64,000 nt of DNA from Eleusine coracana subsp. coracana. Taxonomy: Eukaryota; Streptophyta; Magnoliopsida; Poales; Poaceae. Below the pieces are notes generated by a model. That model ran no database searches, was not told the origin of the DNA, and saw only the letters and a program-made list of their open reading frames with translations. Made by a program: the position numbers and the translations under genes. This document shows positions 1 to 10,079 of the stretch, one piece after another (position 1 is the first letter of the stretch; every line of letters starts with the position of its first letter). The DNA is taken from the NCBI GenBank assembly GCA_032690845.1, contig CM064427.1, forward strand, positions 16,317,501 through 16,381,500, in the 5' to 3' direction.

Positions 1-1458
1 GGAGTCCAGAACCGACGAAAAGCACTGAAGAAGCCCAATGCGTCGATCGGCGCAGCCCATGAACCGATCGGCGCAAGGGTGTTTTGACCCACAGAAGTGA
101 CCGAGGCCCATTCCACAGGTTTATGGAAGTTTATCTGCGCAAGACACTTGAAGATATTTGTCTAAGAAGAATTATGGAACTTCAAGAAGATTTATGGAAC
201 TCCAAGATCTTAATGTGTAGTACAAGACTTTATCTCGAAGGAAAAGGCCCACATGGCAGTTGTGGAAGACAGAGGAACCGACTCGGGGAAGAAACCAGAG
301 AAGACACGGCTTGCAACGATCGGCGCAATCCTGCGCCGATCGGCGCAACCGCCTTATTTGCTAGAAACCAAGTCCTTTATGATTAGAACCCCTATAAATA
401 CTTGTAAACCCTCGCCGCAGAGAGGGGCGGTGACAGAGGGACACCAGATCCGTGAGTTAGAGCCACCGGGGCTTGCCCCGTTAGAATAGATCTCTAGTTG
501 AGTTTCAAGAACCATTGGAGTCAACAGTTGATCCGTCAAGGTAGGCCATCTCGACGGGGATGAATCTTACTCTATTTATCTCAAGGATGATTGAATATGT
601 TGATGATGGTTTTGGTGATTTGTCTATCTTGATTCTATAATCATGCATGTGCTTATTCCAATTGCTTAGTTCTAGTCTAAGTAAGCAGATATTATCTTAA
701 TCGTGGTGATTAGGATAGTATTCGGACATTGTATTGATTAAGGTTGCTTGATGATGCTAGTACTGTGGTTTAGCGGTGACAACACTAAGCATGCGCAGCA
801 CTATTGGATAGTTGAGTAGGGTAAGATACTCGCGCGATTAAGGGTTTCCTCCCGGTAGCGATAAACCGGGACCCACTCGAAAAGCAGGGTGGTCTTACTC
901 ATTATAGGTTCTTATTGATCTTTGTAATTCCCTATTATGATGCTATTCAATTAGACTATCTGGTTACGATCTCACTAGTACATATCTGGCTACTCACTTA
1001 CCAGCATAGGTTTACAAGATCTAGAACACTTTGGCTTAGCTTCACTGGTGTGCCGATCGGCTCAACTCCTGCGCCGATTGGTGCAACAACTTCGGCTTAG
1101 ATCCACCAGTGTGCCGATCGGCTCAATTCCAGCGCTGATCGGCGCAACCACCGATTGACTAGATCTTGCGCACTTTTGTTCAGTTTCACCAGCATGCCGA
1201 TTGGCTCGACTCCCGCGCCGATCGGCGCAACGACAGATTCACTGTCTGGCGCACCCTTACACTGTCCAGTCTCCCCCTCATGCAACCTGACTTTGACAGT
1301 AGCCTTGACTAGATCTTTTACTGTTAACTTTATTTAATAAATCCCTAAGGTCCCAGTGGATTCGATAAACCTTGGAATACTCAATTCAAGGAAAAAAGTG
1401 CTACAATCGTACACCGTCCTCTTGCGGTATATAAGTGGGTGCATAGATATGACCAACA
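1..1458 (+). repeat. R0: LTR of R1-type retrotransposon, cut by window edge
   Basis: This plus-strand LTR ends at 1458 in ACCAACA. It matches, in inverted orientation, both LTRs of R1 (1668-3259 and 10080-11696), so the family is certain. Its first 130-160 bases lie left of the window. LINE sequence follows at once (TGATG, 1459-1463, would be the right half of a target duplication). I cannot tell whether this is a solo LTR or the 3' LTR of a copy lying to the left. It carries about ten copies of a GCGCCGATCGGCGC-like palindrome. Short open frames inside it are not genes. Confidence 0.9.
393..399 (+). promoter_or_regulatory. TATA box of the R0 LTR
   Basis: TATAAAT follows a C-run. The same word occurs at the equivalent place in both R1 LTRs on the other strand. 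It probably marks the LTR transcription start a few tens of bases downstream. Confidence 0.55.
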
Positions 1459-1667
1459 TGATGCGATTGGTAAAAACGGTCTCCTTCTCTATTTAGTTTA
1501 TGGAGAATGTCTTGACAGCTTTAGACCTACTAGAGGCATTTGACAGGGAGATCCGATCTCTCCGTACTTATTTTTGTTGGCAGCAGAGGGCCTTTTGTGC
1601 TCAAAGCTAGAAATCAATCATCAGTACTCAAAGGAATAAAAGTGGTGACATTGGCTCCGGAGGTTAG
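1459..1667 (+). pseudogene. LINE fragment 1: reverse transcriptase, central part
   Basis: The translation gives the plant LINE reverse-transcriptase block with RPTRGI, QGDPISPYLF and LLAAEGL motifs. Two stops are visible (one between GI and QGD), so it is dead. The segment runs from the right edge of R0 to the left target duplication of R1 (GTTAG, 1663-1667). The reading continues on the far side of R1 at 11697. It is part of one LINE whose pieces lie at 1459-1667, 11697-12014, 13171-13720 and 30441-31655. The N-terminal endonuclease would lie left of the window. Confidence 0.85.
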
Positions 1668-3259
1668 TGTTGGTCGTATCTACGCACCCACTTATATACC
1701 GCAAGAGTACAGTATACGATTGTAGCACTTTTTCCCTTGAATTGAGTATTTCAAGGTTTATCAAATCCACTGGGACCTTAGTGATTTATTAAATAAAGTT
1801 AACAGTAAAAGATCTAGTCAAGGCTACTGTTAAAGTCAGGTTGCATGAGGGGGAGACTGGCCAGCGCAAAAGTGCGCCAGACAGTAAATATGTCGTCGCG
1901 CCGATCGGCACAGGAGTCGAGCCGATCGGCACACTGGTGAAACTGAGCCAAAGTGCGCAAGATCTAATAAATCTGTGGTTGCGCCAATCAGCGCAGGAAT
2001 TGAGCCGATCGGCACACTGGTGAATCTAAGCCAAAGTTATTGCGCCGATCGGCACACTACTGAATCTGAGCCAAAGTGTGCCAGATCTTGTAAACCTATG
2101 CTGTTAAGTGAGTAGCCAGATATCTACTAATGAGATCTTAACCCGAAAGTCTAAATGAATAGCATCATAATGGGTAATTACATAGATCAATGAAAACCTA
2201 TAATGAGTAAGACCAACTTACTTTTTGAGCGGCTCCCAATTTATCGCTACCGAGAGGAAACCCTTAATCGTGCGAGTATCTTACCCTACTCAACTATCCA
2301 ATAGTGTTGCGCAGGCTTAGTGCTGTCACCGCTAAACCACAGTACTAGCATCATCAAGCAACCTTAATCAATACAATGTCTGAATACTATCCTAATCATC
2401 ACGATTAAGATAATATCTGCTTACTTAGACTAGAACTAAGCAATTGGAATAAGCACATGCATGATTATAGAATCAAGATAGACAAATCACCAAAACCATC
2501 ATCAACATATTCAATCATCCTTGAGATAATAGAGTAAGATTAATCCCCGTCGAGATGGCCTACCTTGACGGATCAACTGTTGACTCCAATGGTTCTTGAA
2601 ACTCAACTAGAGATCTATTCTAACGGGGCAAGCCTCGGTGGCTCTAACTCACGGATCTGGTGTCCCTCTATCACCCCCCCTCTCTGCGGCGAGGGTTTAC
2701 AAGTATTTATAGGGGTTCTACTCATAAAGGACTCGGTTTCTAGCAAATAAGGCGGCTGCGCCGATCGACGCAGGATTGCGCCGATCGGCGCAAGCCGTGT
2801 CTTCTCTGATTTCTTGCCCGAGTCGGTCCCTCTGTCTTGCACAGCTACCATGTGGGCCTTTTCCTTCGAGATAAAGTCTTATACTGCACGTGTAGATCTT
2901 GAAGTTCCATAAATCTTCTAGACAAATATCTTCAAGTGTCTTGCGCAGATAAACTTTCATAAACATGTGGAATGGGCCTCGGTCACTTCTGCGTGCCAAA
3001 ACACCCGTGCGCCGATCGGCTCATGGACTGAGCCGATCGGCGCACTGGGCTTCTTCAGTGCTTTTCATCGGTTCTAGACTCTTGGTCTCTCCATCATCGC
3101 ATTAATCACAAATTTTACCTGTTTCTGCAATAAAGCTCCAAAACAACGCATATACAAATATATAGACAATATCACAGGTAAATGGCCTAAATTAGTATCA
3201 ATTATGCTCTAATTAGGGTAATATTCACATATAAAAGGGGCACTTGGGAAGTGCCAACA
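1668..3259 (-). repeat. R1 3' LTR
   Basis: This 1592-bp LTR reads TGTTGG to CCAACA on either strand. It is nearly collinear with 10080-11696, which is 25 bp longer. It adjoins the polypurine tract at 3260. A TATA-like TATTTATA at about 2704-2711 (minus-strand TATAAATA) matches that of R0. Confidence 0.92.
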
Positions 3260-3276
3260 GTTCCCCCACACTTAAA
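3260..3276 (-). other. R1 polypurine tract
   Basis: On the minus strand TTTAAGTGTGGGGGAAC directly precedes the 3' LTR start TGTTGGC. The same purine core with CTCGTCCCGAG-like sequence beside it recurs next to the 3' LTR of R4 (50621-50660). Confidence 0.8.
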
Positions 3277-4576
3277 CCTTTGCTCGTCCCGAGTAAAGTA
3301 AAGGAAAGAAAAATCAGAAAACAAACTCTTTCTATCATAAAAGATATCTCAAATCAGCAAATGTTGAGCATTGTTCTATTGTGGTGTATTTCATATTGGT
3401 ATTCAGCAAAATAGATCAAATATGTGCATAAAGCTTAAAGTTCTCCCCAAAGCAAAAGATCATGTCCAACTCATAAATTATAACTTTTCCACACATGAAA
3501 ATCACCTAAAAGATTGTTGTGAACATAGAGAATCTATCTTCCAAATAATCCAAGGCAACAACTCATCTTTCAAATCACTCAACCTATATTCTACATCATA
3601 ATGATCAAATAATATTAGTGTAAGGCTTATATGAGTAGATAGGTGAGGTAATTCAAGGATTGCAAACATAAATCAATAGTATATTGTAAAGCTAGGAGAT
3701 TATTCTTCGTTGGAATTATAAAAACTTATCAAGATGGCCATTAAGAAAGAAAAATTTAAGAAAGGACTCACACTTTGGATATGTGGATGGTTGGAATGAT
3801 TCATGGCTATATTAGAATGAATTTCGAGAATAAGCATGTCATATACCATCCCCCCACACTTAAAATTTTGCTAGTCCCTTAGCAAACAGCAGAGCTTTTT
3901 TTTTCACCACTGCTGCGCCGATCGGCTCAGGGTGCGCCGATTGGCTCTCAACCCAAATTTACCAACATTTGTTGCTATTTGATCCGTCTAGCTTCAACAT
4001 TTATTCAAGAAATAAATATAGCCAGAAATATAGGATGTGGTCAAGGAATGATACTTAACAAGATGTTTTGGGTTTATGGTAGTGTACTTAGCGGAATTGA
4101 ATTTTTGCATGAGTAATTTCAAGGCTAGAAAAAGATACATAAAGAATTGCCATCTTAATAAATTTCATACCAAAAAGAATTAAATCCTAACCGAACTCAA
4201 CCATCAATTTAATGTTTATCTGCATATCAAAGGTTCATGAGTATTGCTCAAAATAAGGCATTGGTAGGTAAGGATCTTGAAAACAATAAATTCCAAAGTT
4301 CACAACATGAAAATTTATTTTTGAAAAGATTGGTACTAAGTTATCATCACAAACTTGACAACACAAATGAAGCACATGGGTACTCAAAATTGCTCCACAT
4401 AAGACATACTTGTCGAATAATCATTAGGTGTAAGTTCGAAATTTTATTCAATGCTCAACACTATTTGATCTTCATCAACACTTTTCAAGAAAGAATAAAT
4501 AATTCAATTCTCCTAAAAGAGCATAACCGCTGCCATTATATTAAGATCGAAACTCGAATACATGGTGATGATTTTT
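3277..4576 (-). other. R1 3' non-coding region
   Basis: This AT-rich stretch lies between the polypurine tract and the extra ORF. I see no conserved coding sequence. A pair of GCGCCGATCGG-like words occurs near 3914-3945. Short open frames here have no recognisable content. Confidence 0.6.
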
Positions 4577-4692
4577 GCACACACTTGCATGAAAATAAAA
4601 CTACTACTAACACACTTGCATGAAAATAAAACTACTACTAACACACTTGCATGAAAGTAAAACTACTACTAACACACTTGCATGAAAGTAAA
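4577..4692. repeat. 31-bp tandem repeat, almost four copies
   Basis: A 31-bp unit starting GCATGAAA and ending ACACACTT is repeated with starts at 4587, 4618, 4649 and 4680. The copies differ at one position (GAAAAT or GAAAGT). It lies just 3' of the extra ORF of R1. Confidence 0.85.
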
Positions 4693-4815
4693 CACGCCCG
4701 ATATATGGTTTCCCAACCCGCTCACACACACATAAGCAAATAAAGAAAAAGACTACAAAAGATAAAAGAAAACGCAAACCGGGAAACCGATACACGTGCC
4801 AACTCCTAGGCACTC

Positions 4816-6417
4816 TAGTCATCCGAAAGTGGAGTTGGTGGCTGATCGAAGCCATAGCACCGCGCCTTGAGTCGCTCGAACTCTTCCACCATCGTATCGT
4901 GGTTGTACCTCTATTGGGGCGTGGCTTCCTCCACACGCTTGATGTAGTGCATGTTGTTGTTGAGGTACCCCTGCATGGGCACGAAAAAAGTCTGCACTGG
5001 GCACAGGAGGCACCACTGGTACACGCCCTTGGTACCTGTAGACGATATTCGTGCTGCAGTAGGGTGCGCCGACCGACGTGTCGCCTGCACTGATCAGCGC
5101 AGAGGGCTGTGAACCGCCCGCTGCGTCGCTCCACCCTGACTGGTACTGCTGATGCTCCTAGCATGACCTTCAGGAGTCCCACTCGCTGCCGGCTACTGTA
5201 GATGTGTCCGGCTGTCGAACCCGCCCACGGTGGTCCTTGAGAACTCGGCCCCCCTCCAGGAGACCTTCCTCGAGCCAATTTCCTCCCTCCAGCTTGTGAG
5301 GGAGAAAAACTCCTAGCTCCGCACACGGGAGTTTTACGTTGGTGCCGCCGACATGGAAGCCGGCGCGAACACTTCCCGTGACAATATTGCCACGAGTCAT
5401 ATTCTCGCCGATCTCCGTCACGCACTCCCACTTGTCATTGCGCCCTCCCAGTCCGTCGTGGTCACAGACGAGGGCTGCTAGATGTTGAAGATAGGCCCCG
5501 AAGGTCAACTTCTTGCTTGCCTTGCCCCTCTTGTCGAGCCAACCCCGCACCATCACCGACATGGGGTTGCAATAAGATGGACTCACGATGGCGTTGAAGA
5601 GCCACCGCAAGTCCGCATCGGTGATGTTGCTGGAGTCGACCTTGTCGCCTTTGCGCATCGCCAACCATCGATGGAAGACTTGAATGATCGGGTTGCGGAT
5701 GTTGTCGCGCTTCATTTCTTCTACAAACGAGAGCCGTTTCCAAAAGGAGTCCAACTCCCCGCGTCCAAAGATGCCGGCGACATCGGCGTTGACGTTGAAG
5801 CCGAAGGCTTGAGCCGCCGCCTCCATGGTCACCGTGTGGCTGATGTCGCGGATGCGGAAGTTGACGGCCTCGCTACCGTCTTTGACGATGCCAAGCCTCA
5901 TCGTAGAGGCAACCTCGGTGACGACGTCGAGGTTGTAGTCCATGGGGAGGAGGTGGAAATCCACCCAGCCGAGGTTGTCTAGCATCCTCTTTAAGTCCTC
6001 TCACATGCCGATCGAGGTGAGGAAAGTCTCGTCCAAGTCGAAGTTGGGGACGAACCTTTCCCTCACCGCGAGGTAGTGCTGCAGTTCCTCCGCGGTCTGG
6101 AGGGTGAAGCCCTCCTCCACCGGACGCAGCATGAATGCCGGAGGTGGTTGTGATGTGGGAACCCCACGGCTTGCCGCCGTTTGGCTCCTCGTAGCACGCC
6201 CTGTTGGAAGGGACGCGCCTGAGACGGAGTGGCGGGCGCGGATCTCGTATTTCGCCGCCGCCGAGCCAGCGGATGCACCACCCACCGACATGTCATCGCG
6301 AGCGTCAGAGCCACCCCTTGCCGAGGAGTCACCGCTCAACTCGCTGCTGCCGCCGGAACTGCTTCCCCGGCGCAGCCTCTTGCCCAACTTGCTGACGGAG
6401 GAGTGGAGACGATCCAT
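4816..6417 (-). pseudogene. R1 extra ORF, Athila ORF-like plant transposon protein
   Basis: The reading starts at 6417 (MDRLHSSVSKLG) with a Ser/Gly-rich head. It then has a body in the style of the second ORF of grass Athila-like elements: NLGWVDFHLL, HTVTMEAAAQAFGF and a PIIQVFHRWLAM block about 200 residues in. One in-frame TGA lies at about 6000. A frameshift near 5165 moves the reading into another minus frame, which gives NNNMHYIKRVEEA, one further stop and the tail MVEEFERLKARCYGF, ending at 4816. Intact it would be roughly 530 residues. Its function is unknown: such ORFs are often labelled putative plant transposon protein, and an env-like role is sometimes suggested. R3 encodes a diverged relative at the same place. 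Confidence 0.72.
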
Positions 6418-7650
6418 CTACGAAAATTGCGGAATGTGTGCGAGATCGTGGGTAGTGGGGAAGGTGGAGAGATTACTGGGATGGTGTGCAGAACTGGGGG
6501 CGCTGGCATCCCTTTTATAGTGTGGGAAACTTCCAGGAGAAGGAACCGCCGTAAAATTTCAAAATTTGAGAGCGCGTCGATCAGCACGGGTACCTACGCC
6601 GATCGGCACAATTCAAATTTTGAATGCTCTGACCACTATGATGCTTGATTACCATCCTTTATGTCGCTTTCTGGCACATCATGTTGGTTGGCAGGGGAAC
6701 AACACGGAATCCTGATGTCTTGTTGGCTGCGCCAATCGGCGCGAGCTCGTGCCAATCGGCGCGCCGTCTCTTTTTCAGCTTTTGGTTAATTCTGTGTCTC
6801 CTCTGCACTGCACACCTGCATAATAATCATACCTGTTCCTCAAAATCAATGCCTGCTGCCTTTATCGCCCATTTGGGTACCTGTGCCGATCGGCGTAGTC
6901 GGGCGCTGAACGTAGCAAGTCCCTTGCACCTCGTCTTTTGGTTCGATGCTGATACTGATGCCTCGTGTTCATCTCTTTCACCTAATTTCCACTTCTCCAA
7001 TGTTCTTGTAGTATTGGCATATGTATCGGGGCTCATCTAGTGACCGCGCCGATCGGCGCGTCGTCCATTCTTGCTTCTAGCCCCTCGCTTCTTCGCTAGA
7101 TGTTGTTCTTCATCCTTTCCTTGAAAATAGCTCCGTCTCCGAAAATTGTTGTGCTGGTTAATTTTTAGCACTCCTTCAATTCTGGGCGTCGTCGACCTTC
7201 TGTCCTGACTCGGGCAATACTGCGCCGATCGGCGCAGAAGTGCGCTGATCGGCGCAAGCTCTGTTCCTTCATGTTTTTGGTCTTTTTTATATATATTCCT
7301 ATATTGTTAGTCTATAGTATGTATATACACCATTTTGCATGAATAAACAGACAACACAAGAGCACACAAGAATTAAGCACACACTTTTCTATTTTTTTAT
7401 TCGGGAGATTGTTTTTATCATAAGCAAGCAAATTTAAAAACACCGGGTTGCCCTCCCGGCAGCACTATTTAACTAAATGAAATGGGTTGCCCTCCCATAA
7501 GCACTAAATAACTTCTAAATCCCCCGATCATTCGGTTGCCTCCCAAGAGCGCTCTAGTTATTTAGAGGTCAAAGAGCTTAACCTCCCCGCAAACAATCAA
7601 TCTTTAGTGTCGCGGTGCGGGATGTGAGGCCGCTATACTACAAGGTTATC
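6418..7650 (-). other. R1 internal spacer with repeated GGGAGGCAACC motif
   Basis: This non-coding stretch lies between the protease and the extra ORF. It contains at least six GCGCCGATCGGCGC-like words (near 6595, 6728, 6890, 7047, 7216 and 7237). It also has three copies of AGYGCT-N3-GGGAGG(G)CAACC on the minus strand, at about 7446-7464, 7484-7502 and 7533-7551. It could hold the leader of a subgenomic or spliced message for the extra ORF; that is inference. Confidence 0.6.
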
Positions 7651-8223
7651 TTATCTCCATGGTTCATATAACTTGGAAAACCTATCCATACATCCCCTCC
7701 AATTACTTTCGACGCCACGATGCCACAGTGTCTTGTATCTCTTCACTTCATCAATAGCACGGCACTCTTCTCCCTTTGGGTGAAACTTGAAAGAGTAGGG
7801 AGTCCCACTTATATCGAAGCTTATCTCACCACTCCCAACATCAATACTTGCCTTTGCTGACCTCAAGAAAGGTCTGCCTAAGATCAATGGGGTCCTCGTC
7901 CTCTTATCCATATCAAGCACAATAAAATCAACAGGGATGATATGATCTCCAATTTGAACAGGCACATCCTCAGCAATTCCATCAGGGAAGCGTACCGATT
8001 GATCAGCTAACTCCAAACACATACCCGTAGGCTCTAATTCAGGCAAATTGAGATTTTTGAATATATGACGGGGCATAACACTTACGCTTGCTCCAAGATC
8101 GCACAAGCACCTATCAAATATGCTTGTTCCAATCATGCATTTGATGCTTGGCGATCTAGGGTCAGGTTTCTTCTCCAGTGCAACATCATTGATTGCCGCT
8201 GTCAGTTCCTTAGTGACCTTCAC
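7651..8223 (-). CDS. R1 aspartic protease (retropepsin)
   Basis: This open frame of 190 codons has the retropepsin active-site block CDLGASVSVMP at about residues 36-46. It also has the flap-side IIPVDFIVLDMD and the second conserved block TPLILGRPFL. This is the Athila-type form, in which the usual D-S/T-G is D-L-G. It would cleave the gag polyprotein inside the virus-like particle. In the intact element it was probably continuous with gag; a stop now separates them near 8225. The frame ends at 7651 and no polymerase follows, which sets R1 apart from autonomous elements. Confidence 0.85.
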   Translation of the reverse strand: MKVTKELTAAINDVALEKKPDPRSPSIKCMIGTSIFDRCLCDLGASVSVMPRHIFKNLNLPELEPTGMCLELADQSVRFPDGIAEDVPVQIGDHIIPVDFIVLDMDKRTRTPLILGRPFLRSAKASIDVGSGEISFDISGTPYSFKFHPKGEECRAIDEVKRYKTLWHRGVESNWRGCMDRFSKLYEPWR

Positions 8224-8289
8224 AACCTACTCAGAAACTAGAGACATCTTGTTTTGCATCATGTCCTTAATGTACTTGGCATAGGTGGG

Positions 8290-9961
8290 ATCTTAGATAG
8301 CGTCAACAAAAGGGACATTGATGTAAAGCTTCTTCATAATATCGACGAACCTTGCAAATTGCTCATCGTGTTGTCGCGCTCTTTCTGTCTTCATTAGCAG
8401 TTGAGTATCCAGAAATGTGGCAGGGCCATGCTCTTCTGTGTCGACGCCCATTTTCAGACCAGAGAGGTCATCATCCTCCTTGCGCCGATCAGCGCTTTCA
8501 GGGAGCCGATCGGCACTGACAGGGTTGTTGCGCCGATCGGCGCTCGGTGTGCGCCGATCGGTGCGAGACTTCTTTGCTCCCGTAGAGTGCTCTGGATCTT
8601 CTGTTTGTTTTCCTGATCGTGTAGCTATTGCCTTCAACTGCTCTGCAGACATCGTATTGCCAGGAATAGCCCCCTTGTTCCCTTGAATGGCTTGCAATAG
8701 CTGTCCCATCTGTTGCTCCATAATCTTGGTATGCTTCAAAATCTGCTCGTTAGAGCTCCCAATTTCTATCACCTTGTCATTAATTCTCTCAAGGACACGA
8801 TCAATCTCCTTGAATTTAGCTTGATTGTCCTTGTTGATCTTCTCTTGAGCTTGAAAGAACTCGTGACATTGGAGACGAAGTGGGATAGAATTTTGCATGG
8901 ACGAAGTAGGAGAGAAAGAACTTCATTGTTGCTGATATTGGGGCTTTCATCCACTATTCTTTATATATTCTAGGATCTTCATCTCTTCAGGGCAATCTTT
9001 CTGCACATGACCAAATTCTCCACACTCACTACATATGAAGCGTGATTTCGCCAGCTTGAGTGTCTCTTCCTTAGGGATATGAAGATTATTGTCTAACCTC
9101 CTTTGAATAGCATCAAGACGATCTATAATCAAGTCTTCGTGAGTCTTCTCAATCACACTTTTCGCTACTCCTTTTCAAGGTTGCAAATTCCTTGAGCTTC
9201 TCTCATCATCCCACGATTGATTTTCAACTAGCAACTTGATAAATTCTTAGCTTCGGTGGGGGTTTTTGACATGAATGACCCTGCAGCTGAGGTGTCCAAA
9301 TGTTGACGTGACAAAAGATTCAATCCTGTGTAGAACTTCTCAACAACTTCTCCAACCGTCAGACCATGATGAGGAAATGCATCCATATGCTTATTGTATC
9401 TTTCCCATGCTTGTCCAATGCTCTCATCAATATTCTGTGTAAATACAAGAATCTTATTTTTTAATGCTTGAGTCTTACCAGGGGGGAAGTATTTGGCCAA
9501 GAATTCAGCTGCTAACGTGTTCCACACCGTTTTTTTAGTGTTTTCCAATTCATTGTACCATTGCTTGGGGCATCCCACTAGAGAGAAGGGGAACAACCAC
9601 ACACGTGCTTGATCTCCTATTAATCCCGCTATCTTGAATGTACTGCCACTATTCTAACATATCTCTCCAATTGATACGAAAGTTGATCTTGAGCTTCTTG
9701 GAAATCTGTTTTGACAATACTAGTCAATTGTGGCTTGAGACGATTAACCATAGGTACCTCTGCCATCTCCTCTTCTTCTTTCTCTTGAACTGAATCTTCC
9801 ACTGTGAATAATACTCGAGGTGTTGCGCGGACTGCTTCTAAATCTCCAAGTGACTTGCTTCTCTTCTCCGCTATTCTCTTCTTGTGAAAGAGTCTTTCTG
9901 GATCATCGGCGTAATTAGAGGGTTTGTTTGACTTAGGACCGTCCATACCTGTTAGTTTCAC
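8290..9961 (-). pseudogene. R1 gag (capsid and zinc knuckle), frame-broken
   Basis: The translation, in several pieces, gives a start near 9961, a gag block WLFPFSLVGCPKQWYNEL and LAKYFPPGKT (about 9602-9460), and a single CCHC knuckle CSECGEFGHVQKDC (about 9060-9020). A coiled-coil-like segment follows (FKEIDRVLERINDKV and MEQQMGQLLQAI). Frame changes occur near 9630, 9228 and 9170, and a stop near 8940. The 3' part contains SADRR repeats (about 8570-8480) that are simply the GCGCCGATCGG palindrome read as codons. Gag would form the particle that packages R1 RNA. Confidence 0.82.
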
Positions 9962-10046
9962 TTAACAGAATATATGTACTAGAGAGACAAGTAAAGCACA
10001 ATGACTAAACACTAATACATCAAACAATGTTTAAAAACCTGCTATG

Positions 10047-10065
10047 GTCCCCGACAATGGCGCCA
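10047..10065 (-). other. R1 primer-binding site, tRNA-Asp type
   Basis: The minus strand reads TGGCGCCATTGTCGGGGAC, 14 bases inside the 5' LTR end at 10080. TGGCGCCGTTGTCGGGGA is the site known from Athila and Tat-lineage elements. This places R1 in that group independently of its proteins. Confidence 0.85.
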
Positions 10066-10079
10066 GAAAAAGGTAGGCT

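Noticed and set aside
4607..5431. 274-codon minus-strand frame
   Set aside because: It overlaps the extra ORF of R1 in another frame; the conserved blocks lie in the other frames, so this is mostly a shadow.
8401..8690. Plus-strand open frames across R1 gag
   Set aside because: They are antisense to gag and are created by the palindromic GCGCCGATCGG words, which read open on both strands.
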